Origin: Rotaria sordida
Lineage: Eukaryota > Rotifera > Eurotatoria > Philodinida > Philodinidae
DNA: 64,000 nucleotides
Direction: 5' to 3'
Assembly: GCA_905250125.1 (NCBI GenBank)
Contig: CAJNOL010000688.1
Span: 47,415 to 111,414 of the forward strand
Shown here: positions 36,649 through 51,100 of the stretch, one piece after another
Layout of the letters: each line of letters opens with the position of its first letter
Position numbering within the stretch: position 1 is the first letter of the stretch
Program-made: the position numbers and the translations under genes
The notes under the pieces: generated by a model
Databases searched by the model: none
The model's input: the letters and a program-made list of their open reading frames with translations, nothing else
What the model was told of the DNA's origin: nothing

Positions 36649-39600
36649 ATGTCACCAGCATCAGACATCTATGATCGTTTGGCGAATAATGTACATCAAA
36701 AACCAAAACAAATTATAAGAAGTAATTCTAATCAGTTCTATATATCAAATTCAAAATCTAATTGTGAACATTTATATGTGTTAACAAAACGAAAATGTAT
36801 TCCATTTAATGAACATGAACAATCAAAACGTCGACATACAATTATAAATCAATCTGTTCCAGAAACAATTATACATTGTACAGTAAGTAATCAAGCATAT
36901 GAAAAATCAATGATAGGAAAATCTTTAATAAATCAACAAACAAATTCTAAATCTTATCGAATACCAAAAACATTATCAAATTCAGAAATAAAATCAATGG
37001 ATTTTCGTCCATTAATTATTAATGGACGTCGAAAATTAGGTGGAATCCCATCATCAACATCAATGATTATTGTTAAAAAAAAATCATCATCTCCTATGAA
37101 TAATACTTCATTTATTCAGGTATATCTATATTTTTGTATCTAAATATGAATGAAATATATCGATTTTATTTTATTCTTTTTATAGAAACCATTAACTCGT
37201 TCGATTCCAGTTGATATTATAAATAGCGATATGGCAATGGTTATTAGTTCTACGATACCATCATCATTATCATATTCTTCTTCATATTCTTCTTCGTCTT
37301 CAGCTTCTGCATCTTCAGCAAATGTCGGAACCGTTTTTTTACCAATCCAAGTAACAAAGAGTCAAAACAACAACGACAATAACAACAATGATAATATTAA
37401 ATATAGTAACATTACTACAATAAAAGATGATCAAAGAGGTTATCGTTATGTTCAAAAACAAAATGAACAACAAAAAACATTTTCATATTTAAAAATAGAA
37501 AATCAAATTCTATTGGTAGGTTAAGCAAAAATTCATTAGTTTTAATCGACATTTCTATTTTCTACAAGATATCAATTGACTAACGTAAGCATTATATCTT
37601 GGGCAGTTCAGGGACACATGCGGTGCTCTTTCTTTCTTCGACTATTTTATGGATGATAGCAAGACAGCAAAACGATAATGGATAATGATGATAGTGGCTC
37701 GCTGTTATTTCTATTGCCATTTTTTGCTTCTTTTTTCTTCCGATAGTTATTGCTACCATATTCTTTTGGACGCGCACACGCGTCTGATCATTAGAACAAT
37801 CTGTACGTACGTATACGTGGGATGCCAATATCGTTTTCCCTTAGTTCTTTCTTTCTTTCTTTCTTTTTTTCTTTTTTTCTCTGTCTTCTTTTTTCCTATC
37901 GACACTAAGTTATTTGTCGTGTGAAAATAAAAGAAGAAAGATGGACGAGCAAGATTTTTTTTTTTTTTCTTAGCCCCCCCCTTTCTATTTCTTATGTATG
38001 AAATAGACTACTATACAATGTGCATGATATACATTCTAACAACTAGTTCAAGGTTATAATTGATTTTTCTTTTCTTTTTTTATTTTTGAAGAATGTTGAT
38101 GTTGATGAATCAACAAAAATTCCTTCTTCATCTTCAATTGTTGGAGAAGGTAACAATTATAAATCAAATTCTATGATGGATTCAAATGTTCTTCGTTTAA
38201 TTCGTCGTTATGATCCAGTAAGTTCAAATGTTCCTAATATTCAAGCACGTCGTTCGCTTGATAACACACGAAACTTATGGAATACTACAATTGCTTCAAA
38301 AACGCCTGATTCTTCTCCATTTTTATCAAGTCGATCATTAACGACAACACAAGAAGAAGAAATTCCTATAAAACAATCATTTATACCACGTCTTCAACGT
38401 CAAGAATCAATAAATGAACCTGAATCATCACCATTAACATCAATAAATGATAATAATAATAATAATAATTCATTACGACCAATACTTAAATATAATAAAA
38501 TAAAATCACGTACAGAATTTATTGTTCAACCTCAACAAACTGAACCATTAACAATTGAAATTGAACCACATATACCATCAATAAATGAAAATATAAATAC
38601 AAATTATCAACCATTAATTACAATTGGTACAAAACGTGTATGTTCAGCATTAAGTAAATCTGAATGGGATTTACGTTTACAACAAGACCAAATTCCTAAT
38701 CGTTCATCATCACCATCATCAATGGTTAATAATCAACAACAACAAGAAAAAGAATTTCATCGAACAACAACACTTGGTCGAAGTAAAAGTACAATTGGAA
38801 TTAATAATGAACAAAATGATAATATTGATGAATTTGATGAAAATTCAGCACCAATTATTAATAGTGGTTCAGGTGTACAAAAATTAAAACAATTATTTGT
38901 TGCAAAATCATCACTTGATTTAACTAATAATTCACCTACAAATGATCCTCAACGACATGATTCAAATGATTCAAATTTTAATAATAAAACTAATATACCA
39001 TCATCATCTATTAAACCATCTCCAATATTAAATTCAATTGAATCTCAACAACAACAACAACAACAAATAATAAATAAACCAACAACAATTGTTCAAGATA
39101 TTACACCAATACCACCATTTATTAATAAAAAACCTATACTTAAAAGTCAAAAAACAATTGATAGGTACGCAATTTAATAATCTATAAATTCCATTGATAA
39201 ATATAAACAATCTATAGAATTGATAAGATCAGAGTACAGAAAAAACATATGCATAGTTGATTGACAGTTAGATCGGGTGCTATGACGACCTTGTATTATA
39301 CACCAGTGAATGACATAGACAAATGCATCATCCATTAACACTCGATCGCCCACAAGTCACTTTAATAGTTTTTTTTCATAATTTTTTGTATCTAATACAT
39401 CACTCATCATTTGTCAACAAAAAAATTTATGTTTCTCAACACTATGATCAATACAATGGATAATTATTTAGGTCTTTTGTGCAAATGATTAAACATAGGC
39501 TTTCTCATCTTACATAGAAATAGATTACGAAATAGTAGTAGATAATGATGGAAAAAAGATCTGATGTAGTTGTTGAAAGTAAATGTAGAACTATTAGACC

Positions 39601-42165
39601 ATTTATATGTAACACCCGTTCTCCTCCCCCCTCTAAGCAATAGTAATCGAAGAAAACTACAAGTTCTTTCTTTTTTCTCTTTCGTAAGAAACTAATCAAC
39701 AAGATAATCAAAGAAAAACGATCTAGAATTATTGCTACTTCTTTCTTGAACTTTGAACATACAATAAAATAGACAATGTATATATTGATTTAAAACAATA
39801 TTAACAAGTACTATTTTTGAATAACATTAATTTATAAAAATCTTGTTTTACTTTAGAATGAAAACGTCAGAAATGATAAAAAATAAATACAATAGAAATT
39901 CATATTTATATTGTCCTCATTGACATCAAGTCCAAACAAAAAAAGAACATTCTTTCCTTTTCTTCTATACAGTTGATTAGATTTTTTGGATTTCTTTTTA
40001 ACTTGACAATACTCATGGTTTAAAGCAAAATTTGATGTTGTCATTTATTATGCCTTAAGCTAGTGTTGATCTGAGCAATTAGTTTGTGTAAGCCATGTAT
40101 ATTATATAAGTCAGTTTTTCTTTCTTGTTCTATTATTTATTGTTGACATATTGGATATGATTGATCAGCATTTGTTTATTTATATATCTGTTTTCTAGTC
40201 AAGAATTGGCTAGTCGTACAAACAATAGCAATTTAATGCCTATATCAGAACTTTCATATGATACTTATCATTTTCGTCGTTTAAATGATCATGATTCAAC
40301 AACTATACGTCCAAGAAATGTAGCAAAAGTTGAACCATATTCAATAAATACAAATACAGTTCGTCCATTATATCAATCAACATCACAACCCATCACAATG
40401 ACAACAACAACAACCACAACAACAACAACACCAACACCCACAACCACAGCTGCACCATTAAAAGCACGTATTAATCTTGATAGTATAGGGAATACACCAA
40501 CAAATTCATCAACATCCTCATCGGCAGGTTCCCTTGGTGGCATGATTCGTCATCCTAATGTTCATCATTCAGATTTTCTCATGCCTAATCCTGCATATCC
40601 AACATATCCTAATCAACCTCTATCTAATTCTTCTTCATATAAAACACCCCAAATATTATTGTCTGAATCAGTTTCGCATGGTTCATTGCATCAATTACCA
40701 TCTGCTAATATTCCATCATATCATGGACGTACTACCGGCTTAACTTCATCAATAAATAATTTTCAACAAAAATATTCATTACCTACACAGGGAGAATTTC
40801 ATTCTAGTATGGTAAGAATAATTAACAGATGAATGATATGATCGAATTCGATTATTTCTTTTTCTAAAAGAAAAAAAACGAAAACATAAATTGATTTCTT
40901 TTTTTGTTGATTTTCTAGCATACATTTTCACCTACACCAAATCATGATAATTATATTCCAGCAAGTTCATATCATTATCGACCAACATTAACAACTGTAA
41001 TAAATAATTATCAACAACAACAACAACAACCAGAAATATCAAAACGTTCAGACATTATTGAACAACAACAGCAGCATGATGATTTAATAAATAGTGCACA
41101 ACAGCAACAATCTCGTCGTCGTTTTCAAAAACGTAAACAAATGAAACGTTCGAAAAGTGTTGATTTATATCAAGAACCATCATCATTTATGTCTCCAACA
41201 ACGATACATAATGAATTGAATAAATCTTATCGACAACCAAAATCAACAAGTCGAGAATATTTATGTGGAAAAGAAAATTTATCATCATCATCATCTTCAT
41301 CTTCATCATCATCGACAGCTGATATTGAACGTGTTAATCGAGCTGCTTTACTTCGATATAAATCACTTGATTCAATGACATTAAATAATCGAAAAAAAAA
41401 TTTAAATGGAAGAAATCATAATAATCGAAGAATTATATCTAAACCAGCTGAATTTGATTTTGATAGTGATGATTCTGTTTGTGGAATACCAAAACCCCGA
41501 AAGTAAGATATATTGAAATGATTTTTCTCGCTTTTAAACATATCTAGTTGGCAGCAATTGTTCCATCATCAAATTAGACCGATTGATAGTTTTTATACAA
41601 TTCCTGCTAATGCTTTTAATGCGTATAAATACTTTCTTATTCTATATTCCTCACTTTTCTTTTTCTTCTCTTCGCAATATGAATGTTGTACTTTTAATTC
41701 AGCTAAATACTATTACCTATCACATGCATGATATCTATATCCATATATAGATTCTATAATAACATTCGCCGTTCACTTTCATTCCACACTTGTCTTCTGT
41801 AATGCTGCTCAATAGCACGATCGCATTCGCATATTGGTGTGCTCGTTTTTTTTTTGTTTGATTAATGAAATTCAACCGCAATATATGCATATTTCTGCTG
41901 TCAACTAGATAGGTGATTGCACATCAATCATGGTATAATAAAAAAAAATCAATTCGTCTTCTCTCTCCGTTATAGGACAATCGGACGGTGAATGAATATC
42001 CATGACGACATCATAAAATGTATCTTCACTTTATATGACAGAAACATCCTATTTTTCTTTCGTTGTGTTTTTTTCATATCACATCATGCTGATCAGTATT
42101 TGTTTGTTTGTTCTACATTATGATAAAAAACAAAAATAACAGTGTGCATTTACTTTTTGCGTATG

Positions 42166-42197
<32 letters not shown>

Positions 42198-45100
42198 TAT
42201 TTTTTTTTTTGCTGTTATCATTTTGTAGTCTTTTGAATGTGGATTTTTCAAAGTTATTTTGATTTGATCATAGTTAGACAAAGTCATGAAGTATAAATCT
42301 GATCATATATATGAATTGAAATGTTTTTTTGTTTTTATTTTTCTAATCGGTCTAATTTGATGATGTAATAATGACTAACCTTTAATCGATAAAAGTTAAA
42401 ATTATTTTATGGTTATCATACTGATATATCAATCAATGTCAATCTAATATTTAAAATGTCAATAACAACAATAGAAAAAGACACAAAAAAAAGTAAAAGT
42501 CGTCTATATTATGATGAGATCGATCTTGGTTTCTTTTTCCTATTATCTATCAATATAAATACACATCTGCTCATTGAAGAACAACGAAGAACCTTGTATA
42601 TATATGATCCTATCGTTCTCTACTAATTGCTTTTTTTTTTTTTACATATACATAATGACGTCTACATGAATGAAATAGAAGCAAAACCTTGTGTATTACT
42701 TCTATGTAAATGAATAGATTTTTTCTCTTTGTATTAGACAGATAATCGTTCTTGTCATCAGACAAGGTTACTATATATTTCAATTTATTTTTTTGTTCTT
42801 TTATGACTTAAAATATTATTGATAAACAAATATATTCTAGATTAATTAATACTAGACAGATACTTAAATGTATTGGAGCTAAATGTAGATAAACTCAGCT
42901 TGACATTATCAAGAAATGATGATTAATACCACATTACTTTTCACTTTTGTTCATTCTTCATATCGCCACTATGCATTTAATGTTCACACTTCTGACTGTA
43001 AGTGTAAAGTGGAATACAGTAAAAACAAAAAGACCTTAACAAGACACTTTAAGCAATTGTATAATACTGAAAAAGGAAGAATAATACAATTATATCAACA
43101 ATAGGAAAAAAAGAAGAGAAAAATAGAAAGAAACAGAAAAAAAAGAGAGAAAAAAAACGATTCTTTATACATGTATGTATGTATGTATAAGAATGACGTT
43201 TGCGTTTGGCTCCTCCACCTACTATCGCGTCATCTGCAACATGAAGATATTGACGCATTGCATTTATCAAAAAGAACTCTACATAAATAAGTTGCTATTT
43301 CTTGTTTCCTCGTCGTCTTTATCTTTCCTAACTTATTCTTATATACAATAAGGTTTATATAATCAAGGAGAAAATAGGACTGTTGGTAGTATACAACGTT
43401 CATATAATTCTCTATAATAATAATAATATTACTTTCTTTCTTCTTTTTTTTTGTTTGTTGCACATCTATAGCCTATCGTCAATGGCATCCGAATTCTATA
43501 GCGATAATTGTTTTTTTTTCTTTGTTGGCTGACTATATTCAGTTGAATGATAGGCTAAAAAACATATGTTGAAACGTATATATACACATATAGATATATA
43601 TATATATAAATATATGTTACTATCTAGTCTGATTTAGTTAAATAGATAAAGCCGAGTAAAAATTCTTCTTTTTTAAAATTTACTCTTCATATCAACAAAA
43701 TTTTACTCTTTACAATTGAACTTTCCATTTATACGTCATGGGAGCGTGGTATGTATATATATATATATATTAATATGACTTTTATTTTAATTTTTTTTTT
43801 TATATCTATGAAAATTTTGTTCTTCTTTATTACTCTATTTTCATATATATAAAATGATCAATTTATATTATGATTTTTTAATTTTTTTGTTTAGGCTCTG
43901 TACAAGTTCAAAAAATGTAGCTAGATCGGATGGAAAATTGCCTGGTAAATCTTTCTTTCTTTCTTTTTATTTGTTGTGAAATAAAAATAGTAGATCGATA
44001 GACACACGACTATACTATCTAGTTGAGACTTGCCTACGCAAATATTTTGCAACAGGAAGGACACTCATCTCTTAATGTTATCTTAACAAGAGATCCATCT
44101 ACTTATATGTATATATATCTTGAGATAGTTATTCAACTGATATTTATTCTTCCAATGAGAACATAAAATTTGATGCATTCTTGTCGGCATGATATACGAT
44201 AAACACAAATATGAGTAGTCTAAAAACTCAATTCATTGAAATGTCAGCAAATGCCAATACATGAATTTTTTTTTTGGACGTCAGATTGACGAGGACGCTT
44301 TGTTTTAGCATTGTCCTTAAGGCTATATTGATCTGAACACATCTGGATAAAAGTATCAGAAAAAAAAAATGCATTGGGTTAAATCAACATTATCCAAGTT
44401 CCTATCCTTCAAATGATCTGGAAAGGTCATTACTAATACAAGGATTTTTTTTTTTCGATAATTCTAAAAAATAAGAAAAATTTTCAATTGAAAACAAGAT
44501 ATAAATGACGAATCTCTTTTCTTCTCCTTATCTCTAGACGACAAAGATACTACATTTATATTTTCCTGTCGCATTTGTCATCGTATCTCTTGAATAAATA
44601 ACTTTGTTAATCATATTTTTTTTTATCGGTTGACAACACAAATACTATTACGTACGGTCATAAATTTTTTGAGATACTTTTCTTTCGTATATTTGTCAAC
44701 ATTATGTCTCTTATGCTTATACAAAGAAATCAATCATCATGTTTTTCTTTTGGGTCTTATTCATATTGACGCATCGGCATTATGTTGCTTATTTATTCGA
44801 TAGAAAAGAAGAAAAAAAACAATCTTCTTTTTATACTCAAATAGATTTGCCATCATCTGAAAGAGATCCACGCAATAATACACGAGCAACATCAGTACAT
44901 GATATTAGTAATGATGGTACATGTACAGGTATTACTAATTCTGTTCGTAAGAATGAAACCATTAATAATCAAACATGTACAATAGTCGATTCAACAATTC
45001 CTTCTACAACAAAAATCAAAACAATATCAACAAATGAAAAACAAGAAGGAGAAAATATTATACAACAACAAACAACAGGAATATCTCTTGCTGAATCTCA

Positions 45101-48100
45101 ATTTTATGCACGATCTTCGAATACACCGTGTATAAAACGACAAAATTTTATTGATGAAAAAATTAATGAAATTTATTCATCACCACCTGCTGATGATACA
45201 TTTCAGGATGCTATCAATGATCTTAATATAAATAAAGATCAAATAATGAATGAAAATGGTAAGATATTGAATTTTTTCATTTAAAAATTCATTAATTAAT
45301 TCTATTGAATATATATATAAATCAAATTTTGAAATATTACTTTACTTTTTCTATATAGTTATACCAACTGATTCGAATGAAAAAGAAAAAGCCATACAAA
45401 ATCAAGAATTATTTATCAATGAATCAGTTGATAGTAAGTTATTGGTGTTTTTTCTTTTTTTTTGTTTTAATTAATTTTCCAAAAAATATTTCTAGTAAAT
45501 TCATCATTACCTATACGAACAGTACGACCATTATCAAATGTAATTATTGTTAATCCATTTGAACGTCTTCGTATAATGAATGTTCGAAATGAACAATATC
45601 CAGTAGAAGAAGCATCATTACAAATATTTGATCAACCATCATTTTTTCCAAAACAAATTGATTTACCATTTGAAACTCCATCGACATCAACGAATTTAAT
45701 TCGTCCACTTCGATCAACTGTTGAACAAATGCTTGATCCACTCAATGATAATAATGATTCATCAACATCAACAACAACAACAACAACAACCAATCGTTCA
45801 GTACATTTACCTGTTGAAAAACAACGTGGTCAATCTGAAATAATTCGAAAACGTAATAGTCGATGTAAAGTTGAAGATTATAAACGTTCAATTCAAAAAC
45901 CTAATACATTCGATGATCAACAACAACAACAACAACAACAATTTAATCGTCCATTACCAACATCAAAAAGTGATTATGAATTAATGACATTATCAAATAA
46001 TTCAACATCATCACCATTAGATATAAATTCTAAAAATTTTCAAAAATCCTATTCAATTGAATTACCAATTGATTTTCAAAATAATAATGATAAACGAGCT
46101 AGAATGTCAATTGAACGATTAAATTTATTATTATCAAAAGATGAACAATTAGAACAAGAAAAAATTTCAAATGAGTATGTAACAATCAAAAAAAAAAAAG
46201 AAAACAAAATAAGACATTAATTTTAAAATACATTTAAATTTATTTTTATAAAATTTTAGAATTGATGAAAATACGAGTGTTGCTAATAGAAGAAGTTTAT
46301 TTGAAACAATATCAAAAGATACACAATTTAGTGGTACTTTACCACGTTCAAAACCATCTCAACCTGAAGAGTAAATTTAAAATTTTAATATTTTGATAAA
46401 TTGAAAAAAAAAATTCATTTTTCTTTTTAGTGTTTCAATTATATCATCAACAACAAAAAAATATGCTAATGAAAAACATCGTTCACAAACAGAAAATATT
46501 CTTCTTTTACAACAAAATGATGAAAGTTTATCAGATAAAAAAACTGAAAATGAACCATTCGATGATGATATTTCAAAATTATCATTTAAAGAAAAAATGA
46601 TTTTATTTAATAAAAAGAAATCTAATGAATTAATACCAACATCATCATTAAAAAATAATCGAATTCGTCTTACACAGGTATTTTATTTATAAATTCACTG
46701 AAAAATCAATCGTCATTGTTGCAATAAAATATTTTATATGAGTTCATATTTTCGATAATTTTAAAAACAGAAACATTTTTCTTGGAAAATGAATAGAACA
46801 ATCTCGTTGATGTCTAATGAGAAAATCTCTCGAAGTACTAAAAAAACTCATCGATTGAAAATATTGAAAGTTCGATAGGGCATAATTAACGAGAAAACTA
46901 CCCAAAGGAATATTTGCCATTTCAGCACATATTGACTCCAGATGGAGGCTTCGATAAGATTATCAAAAGCCTGAAAGGCTTCATCTCCATGGGTCTTTAT
47001 CACTGAGTTACAAGCAATTTTCGACTCATTTGTGAGTAGTTCTGGAACAATCAAATCACGGGATTTTGATCTAAAATTTTGCCTATAGATAGACTTAATG
47101 TCTTTTATAATATCCTGAAAGATTCAGTTGAAAAACATGTTTTTTCGTTAAGATATTGAATTCCCACTAAATATCTGTTTGTCACAAAAAACGGCGATTA
47201 CTTGAAAATTCAATATCTGGACGAAGGAACATTTTTTTCGTCTGAAAATTTCAGCTGTAAACGATAAGTATATAGAGACAAAAAATACGTTCAAAATTTT
47301 CTTCTTAATTTCGTAACTTTTCATGTTTTACTAGCAACAGTATAATAATTCAAATTTCAATTCACTTTTTTCAATCGGATTTAAGTATCAGCTATCCAAT
47401 TGTTGAGTTATTCTAGACATGTATTTAAAGATTCCGTAGTACAATTAATTGTTGAAGTACGCTCTGAATCAGAATGCATGTGTGTGTAAAGATCTCCTAG
47501 TCTTACCTTACCAATGAATATTTCTATACTCGAAACATTATTTGTCTATTTCATTGTCCGATATATTTTTCTTCAGAATAGTTTCTTTCTCTTGATTATA
47601 TGAACTTAAATACATTGAATAATTGTTCACCAAACTCTTGTTTTATGAGATAGAGTAAAAGATAATAGAATTGAAAATTTCTTAGATACTTGTTACTAGA
47701 ATAATTATATCATTCTGTTCACTTCATTGATTGTTTATTCTTTAGGCTATAATAAAACAGATGGTTTTTCTTATCAATATTTTCGAATTATATTTATTTA
47801 TTGTTTTTTTCATACATTCTCAACATTGCTACGAGCATGTTACAACAACTAGAATAGCTGATAAATAAAAATCAGTTCCTTCTATGTTTTCTCATCTTAT
47901 TTTATTTTTTTTTTGTTTGATATTCACGTAAACATGTACATCTTGTTACAAACGATTTTTTCTAGATCGATAAAAACAAGAGATAGTTTAGTTTTACTCG
48001 AAGAATTGTATAAAAACTTTACTCATATGAATCTTTTTTTATTATACAAGAAAATTTTGAAAATTAGCTTTCTAGTCAAATTCCCATAAGTATTATTTAT

Positions 48101-51100
48101 ATAAAATTTTTCAGTAGTTTTATCAAAAATTTATTTCAATATTAATAATAAATTTAAAAAGTCGATCGAAATTTTATTTCTTTTTAGCCAATTACTGCTG
48201 AAGAAGTTCAAGCTGCTGTTAATTTGACACCATCATCAAGTACACAACAATTAGAATCTACAGTTCCTGGTATGTATTTATCAAGATATGCATGAATAAC
48301 TTTTTTGTATTTTCTATATATATATATATACAGTGACTGATGAATATCATATGCATGATACTTCCCTATCCTTATCAGATGCATCAATTTCACACGGATA
48401 TGAACAGCATGTTAGATATAAATATCCATTTGGTATACATTTATTTTTGTTTTAATAATCATTAAATAAATATTTATAATCATTCAGATGATGCAATTAT
48501 GTCAAATCCAGAAGAATCAAATAATATAATATCGGTGAGCAAAAGGTATGTCAAAATGAATCTTTTGAATAAAAAAAATTTTTAAATATATTTTGTTTTT
48601 GTTTTTTTTTAATAGATTTGAACAATTAAAAGTATTCGATGAAATAGAATCAAACAAACGTAATAAATTACCATTAGAAAATTTATCAGAAAAACTTTTA
48701 ACATTAAAAGATGAACAAAAACCAAATTTAACTAGTACACGTAAAACTCCAACATTAAAATATAATGCAAAAAAATCCAATGCAGGTCAACAACAACATG
48801 CTAAAACAGTCGATATTGTTCGTCTTAAAACTGGTAAACAAAAAAATTATTATACACTTACTTTCATATTACATCATCATTTCTTTCGATAATCTATTTA
48901 CTATATTTTCACACTTATCTAACTATATTTGTCGTTCATATATATATATTGAAATTAACTCATTGACCGATTGCTGACATAGTGTCAGTTAAGAACAGTT
49001 ACTTATATAGTAATGCCGCTAGCTATTTCTTGTTTTACTTTAGTTAAACATGAATGTAGAATGTTGTGTCTTACATAATGATGGTATAAAGAAAAAAAAG
49101 TTATTCTTTCTCTCTCGTTCTTTCTCTCTGCTTTTTTTCCCCTCTATCGAAGTTGTTTGATTACTTAGTCCTCTTTATCGACAATAACATATAATCTATT
49201 TTTACGAAAAGAGATGACATAAAGTATCTTGTTATTTGTTGACAAAGTCAGAGACGGAGGTGGATTAGACTTTTTTTTGTTTTGTTTTTGAAGATATGAC
49301 AAAATACATGTATTATCATCATTATCATAAAGACTACTAAGCAAGAAAAAAAAAAAAAGACAGAAAGAATAGTTTAAGCCTCTTATGGGACAATGTATGG
49401 AAAAAAATGTTCATGTTGAACAGATAAGTAATTCAATAGAAAATTTTCATTCATATTAAAAAACATGTAATTATCTCTTTTTGTTTTGCTTTAGATTCAA
49501 TCGTTAAAACCAAAGATACTAAACAAACAGTGTTACCAACTAATAAAACCAATGGTACAAGTAAGCAATATATTTCAATGAATTCGTTTTTTATTATGTT
49601 CCTAAATTTATTTAGCATTACCAAAATCTAATAATAAGATAGTTTCTGTATTAAAATCTGATATAATATCTGTATTAAAACCAGATGATCATCTTGATGA
49701 TTTTTTTGGTGATACAACTAAAAATTTACATAATGAAACATCTATTCAATTGAATACTGATGATCTTAATCGAATAGCTGAAAGTACTGTTAGGTAAAAA
49801 AAAAAATTTTCGATAAAAAAAATATAATTATTTCTTTTTTTTTTTTTGTAATTTAATCAGATTACAATCACAAGTAACTCGTGCTCGACCTCCACGTCGT
49901 CAAAAACAGGGAGCAAAAAATCCTCTTCGACAAATTCAAGCTGAAAATCAATATACAGAAATACATACTAATCTTTCAGAACAAGAACTACGTCGATTAA
50001 AACGAGCACAAAGTATGAAGGAAAAAAAAAACAGCTTTTTTTTTTCTCTTTTAGAATAGAATTCAATCATTATCTCATGCAAACTTGCGTGAGAAAGTTT
50101 CTTTTCCTATTGCTTTAATCGTTATATTATTATTCAGAAAATTGTTACATATATATTCTACATTCTAAGAATATATTTCTATCGGATCTCTTCAAAATAG
50201 GTTAATTGAGTATTCATTCGAACAGTGAAAACTGAAACCAAATGTATACAATTTTTTGTTCAAGATTTATTTGTGTAACAGCCATTTTAATGGAGTAGTC
50301 TTTTTCGATATTGATTGTGATGTACACAAAGATGCAAATAAAAGATTTATTGAAGACAAGAAAAGATTAGCATGATTTTAAATATTTAGTTTATCTAGAC
50401 TGAAAACTGTAAGTGTTAAAGCCTCACATTCATAAAAATCGATCTTAGTTCAAGTGCATTCAAATCGTATGAAAAGTTTTAGGATATGTTATGAGTTGTA
50501 GCGAAAAAGCTATGGTAAATTTGAAAAAGTTCAATGTGTCGAAAAACTCTGAAAATAATAATTATCATTTTATAGAAGTACTTTTTTTATATAATAATAA
50601 GAATGGACACTACAGATTCACATACTCTTTCAAACAAACCAAGCAAATGACTACAATGAAGCACTTTCGAATAATTTGGAAAGGCATAAACACAGGAAAA
50701 AAAAATGAAAAAGATCTTCTACTTTTTCTGGAAAAAAAACAACATATTTTTCTAGTAGAAATTAATCGAGGTTATCTTCCCATGCATTTATCAATGATCA
50801 GTAGTATATCGAAAAAGATTACTATCAAAAAAAAAAAGGAAACTTTTGTAATTATTAATCTATTATAATTGATTGATAAAGAATCGATTATCATAAATCA
50901 TCATAATTTTCTTTTTTTAGTTGCTGAAAATGCTGGTGTTGCTCAAGAAGCTTTAGCAGCTTTAGCTACAACAGAAAATTTTGCTGAAATAAATTTACGT
51001 AAAATAGATCAATCACCAGTAGCAAAATTTGGTTTTGAACCATATAAAGAATTAATGCTTATTTTAATAAAAGGACGTCGTCAATGTTCATTACATCTTG

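Noticed and set aside
33671-39290. GCACCCGATCTA motif at about 33682 and inverted at about 39270
   Set aside because: Only about a dozen bases match and the flanks differ; chance similarity cannot be excluded.
45550-45741. Minus-strand frame inside supervillin exon 9
   Set aside because: Shadow of the coding strand, where phase-consistent exons exist.
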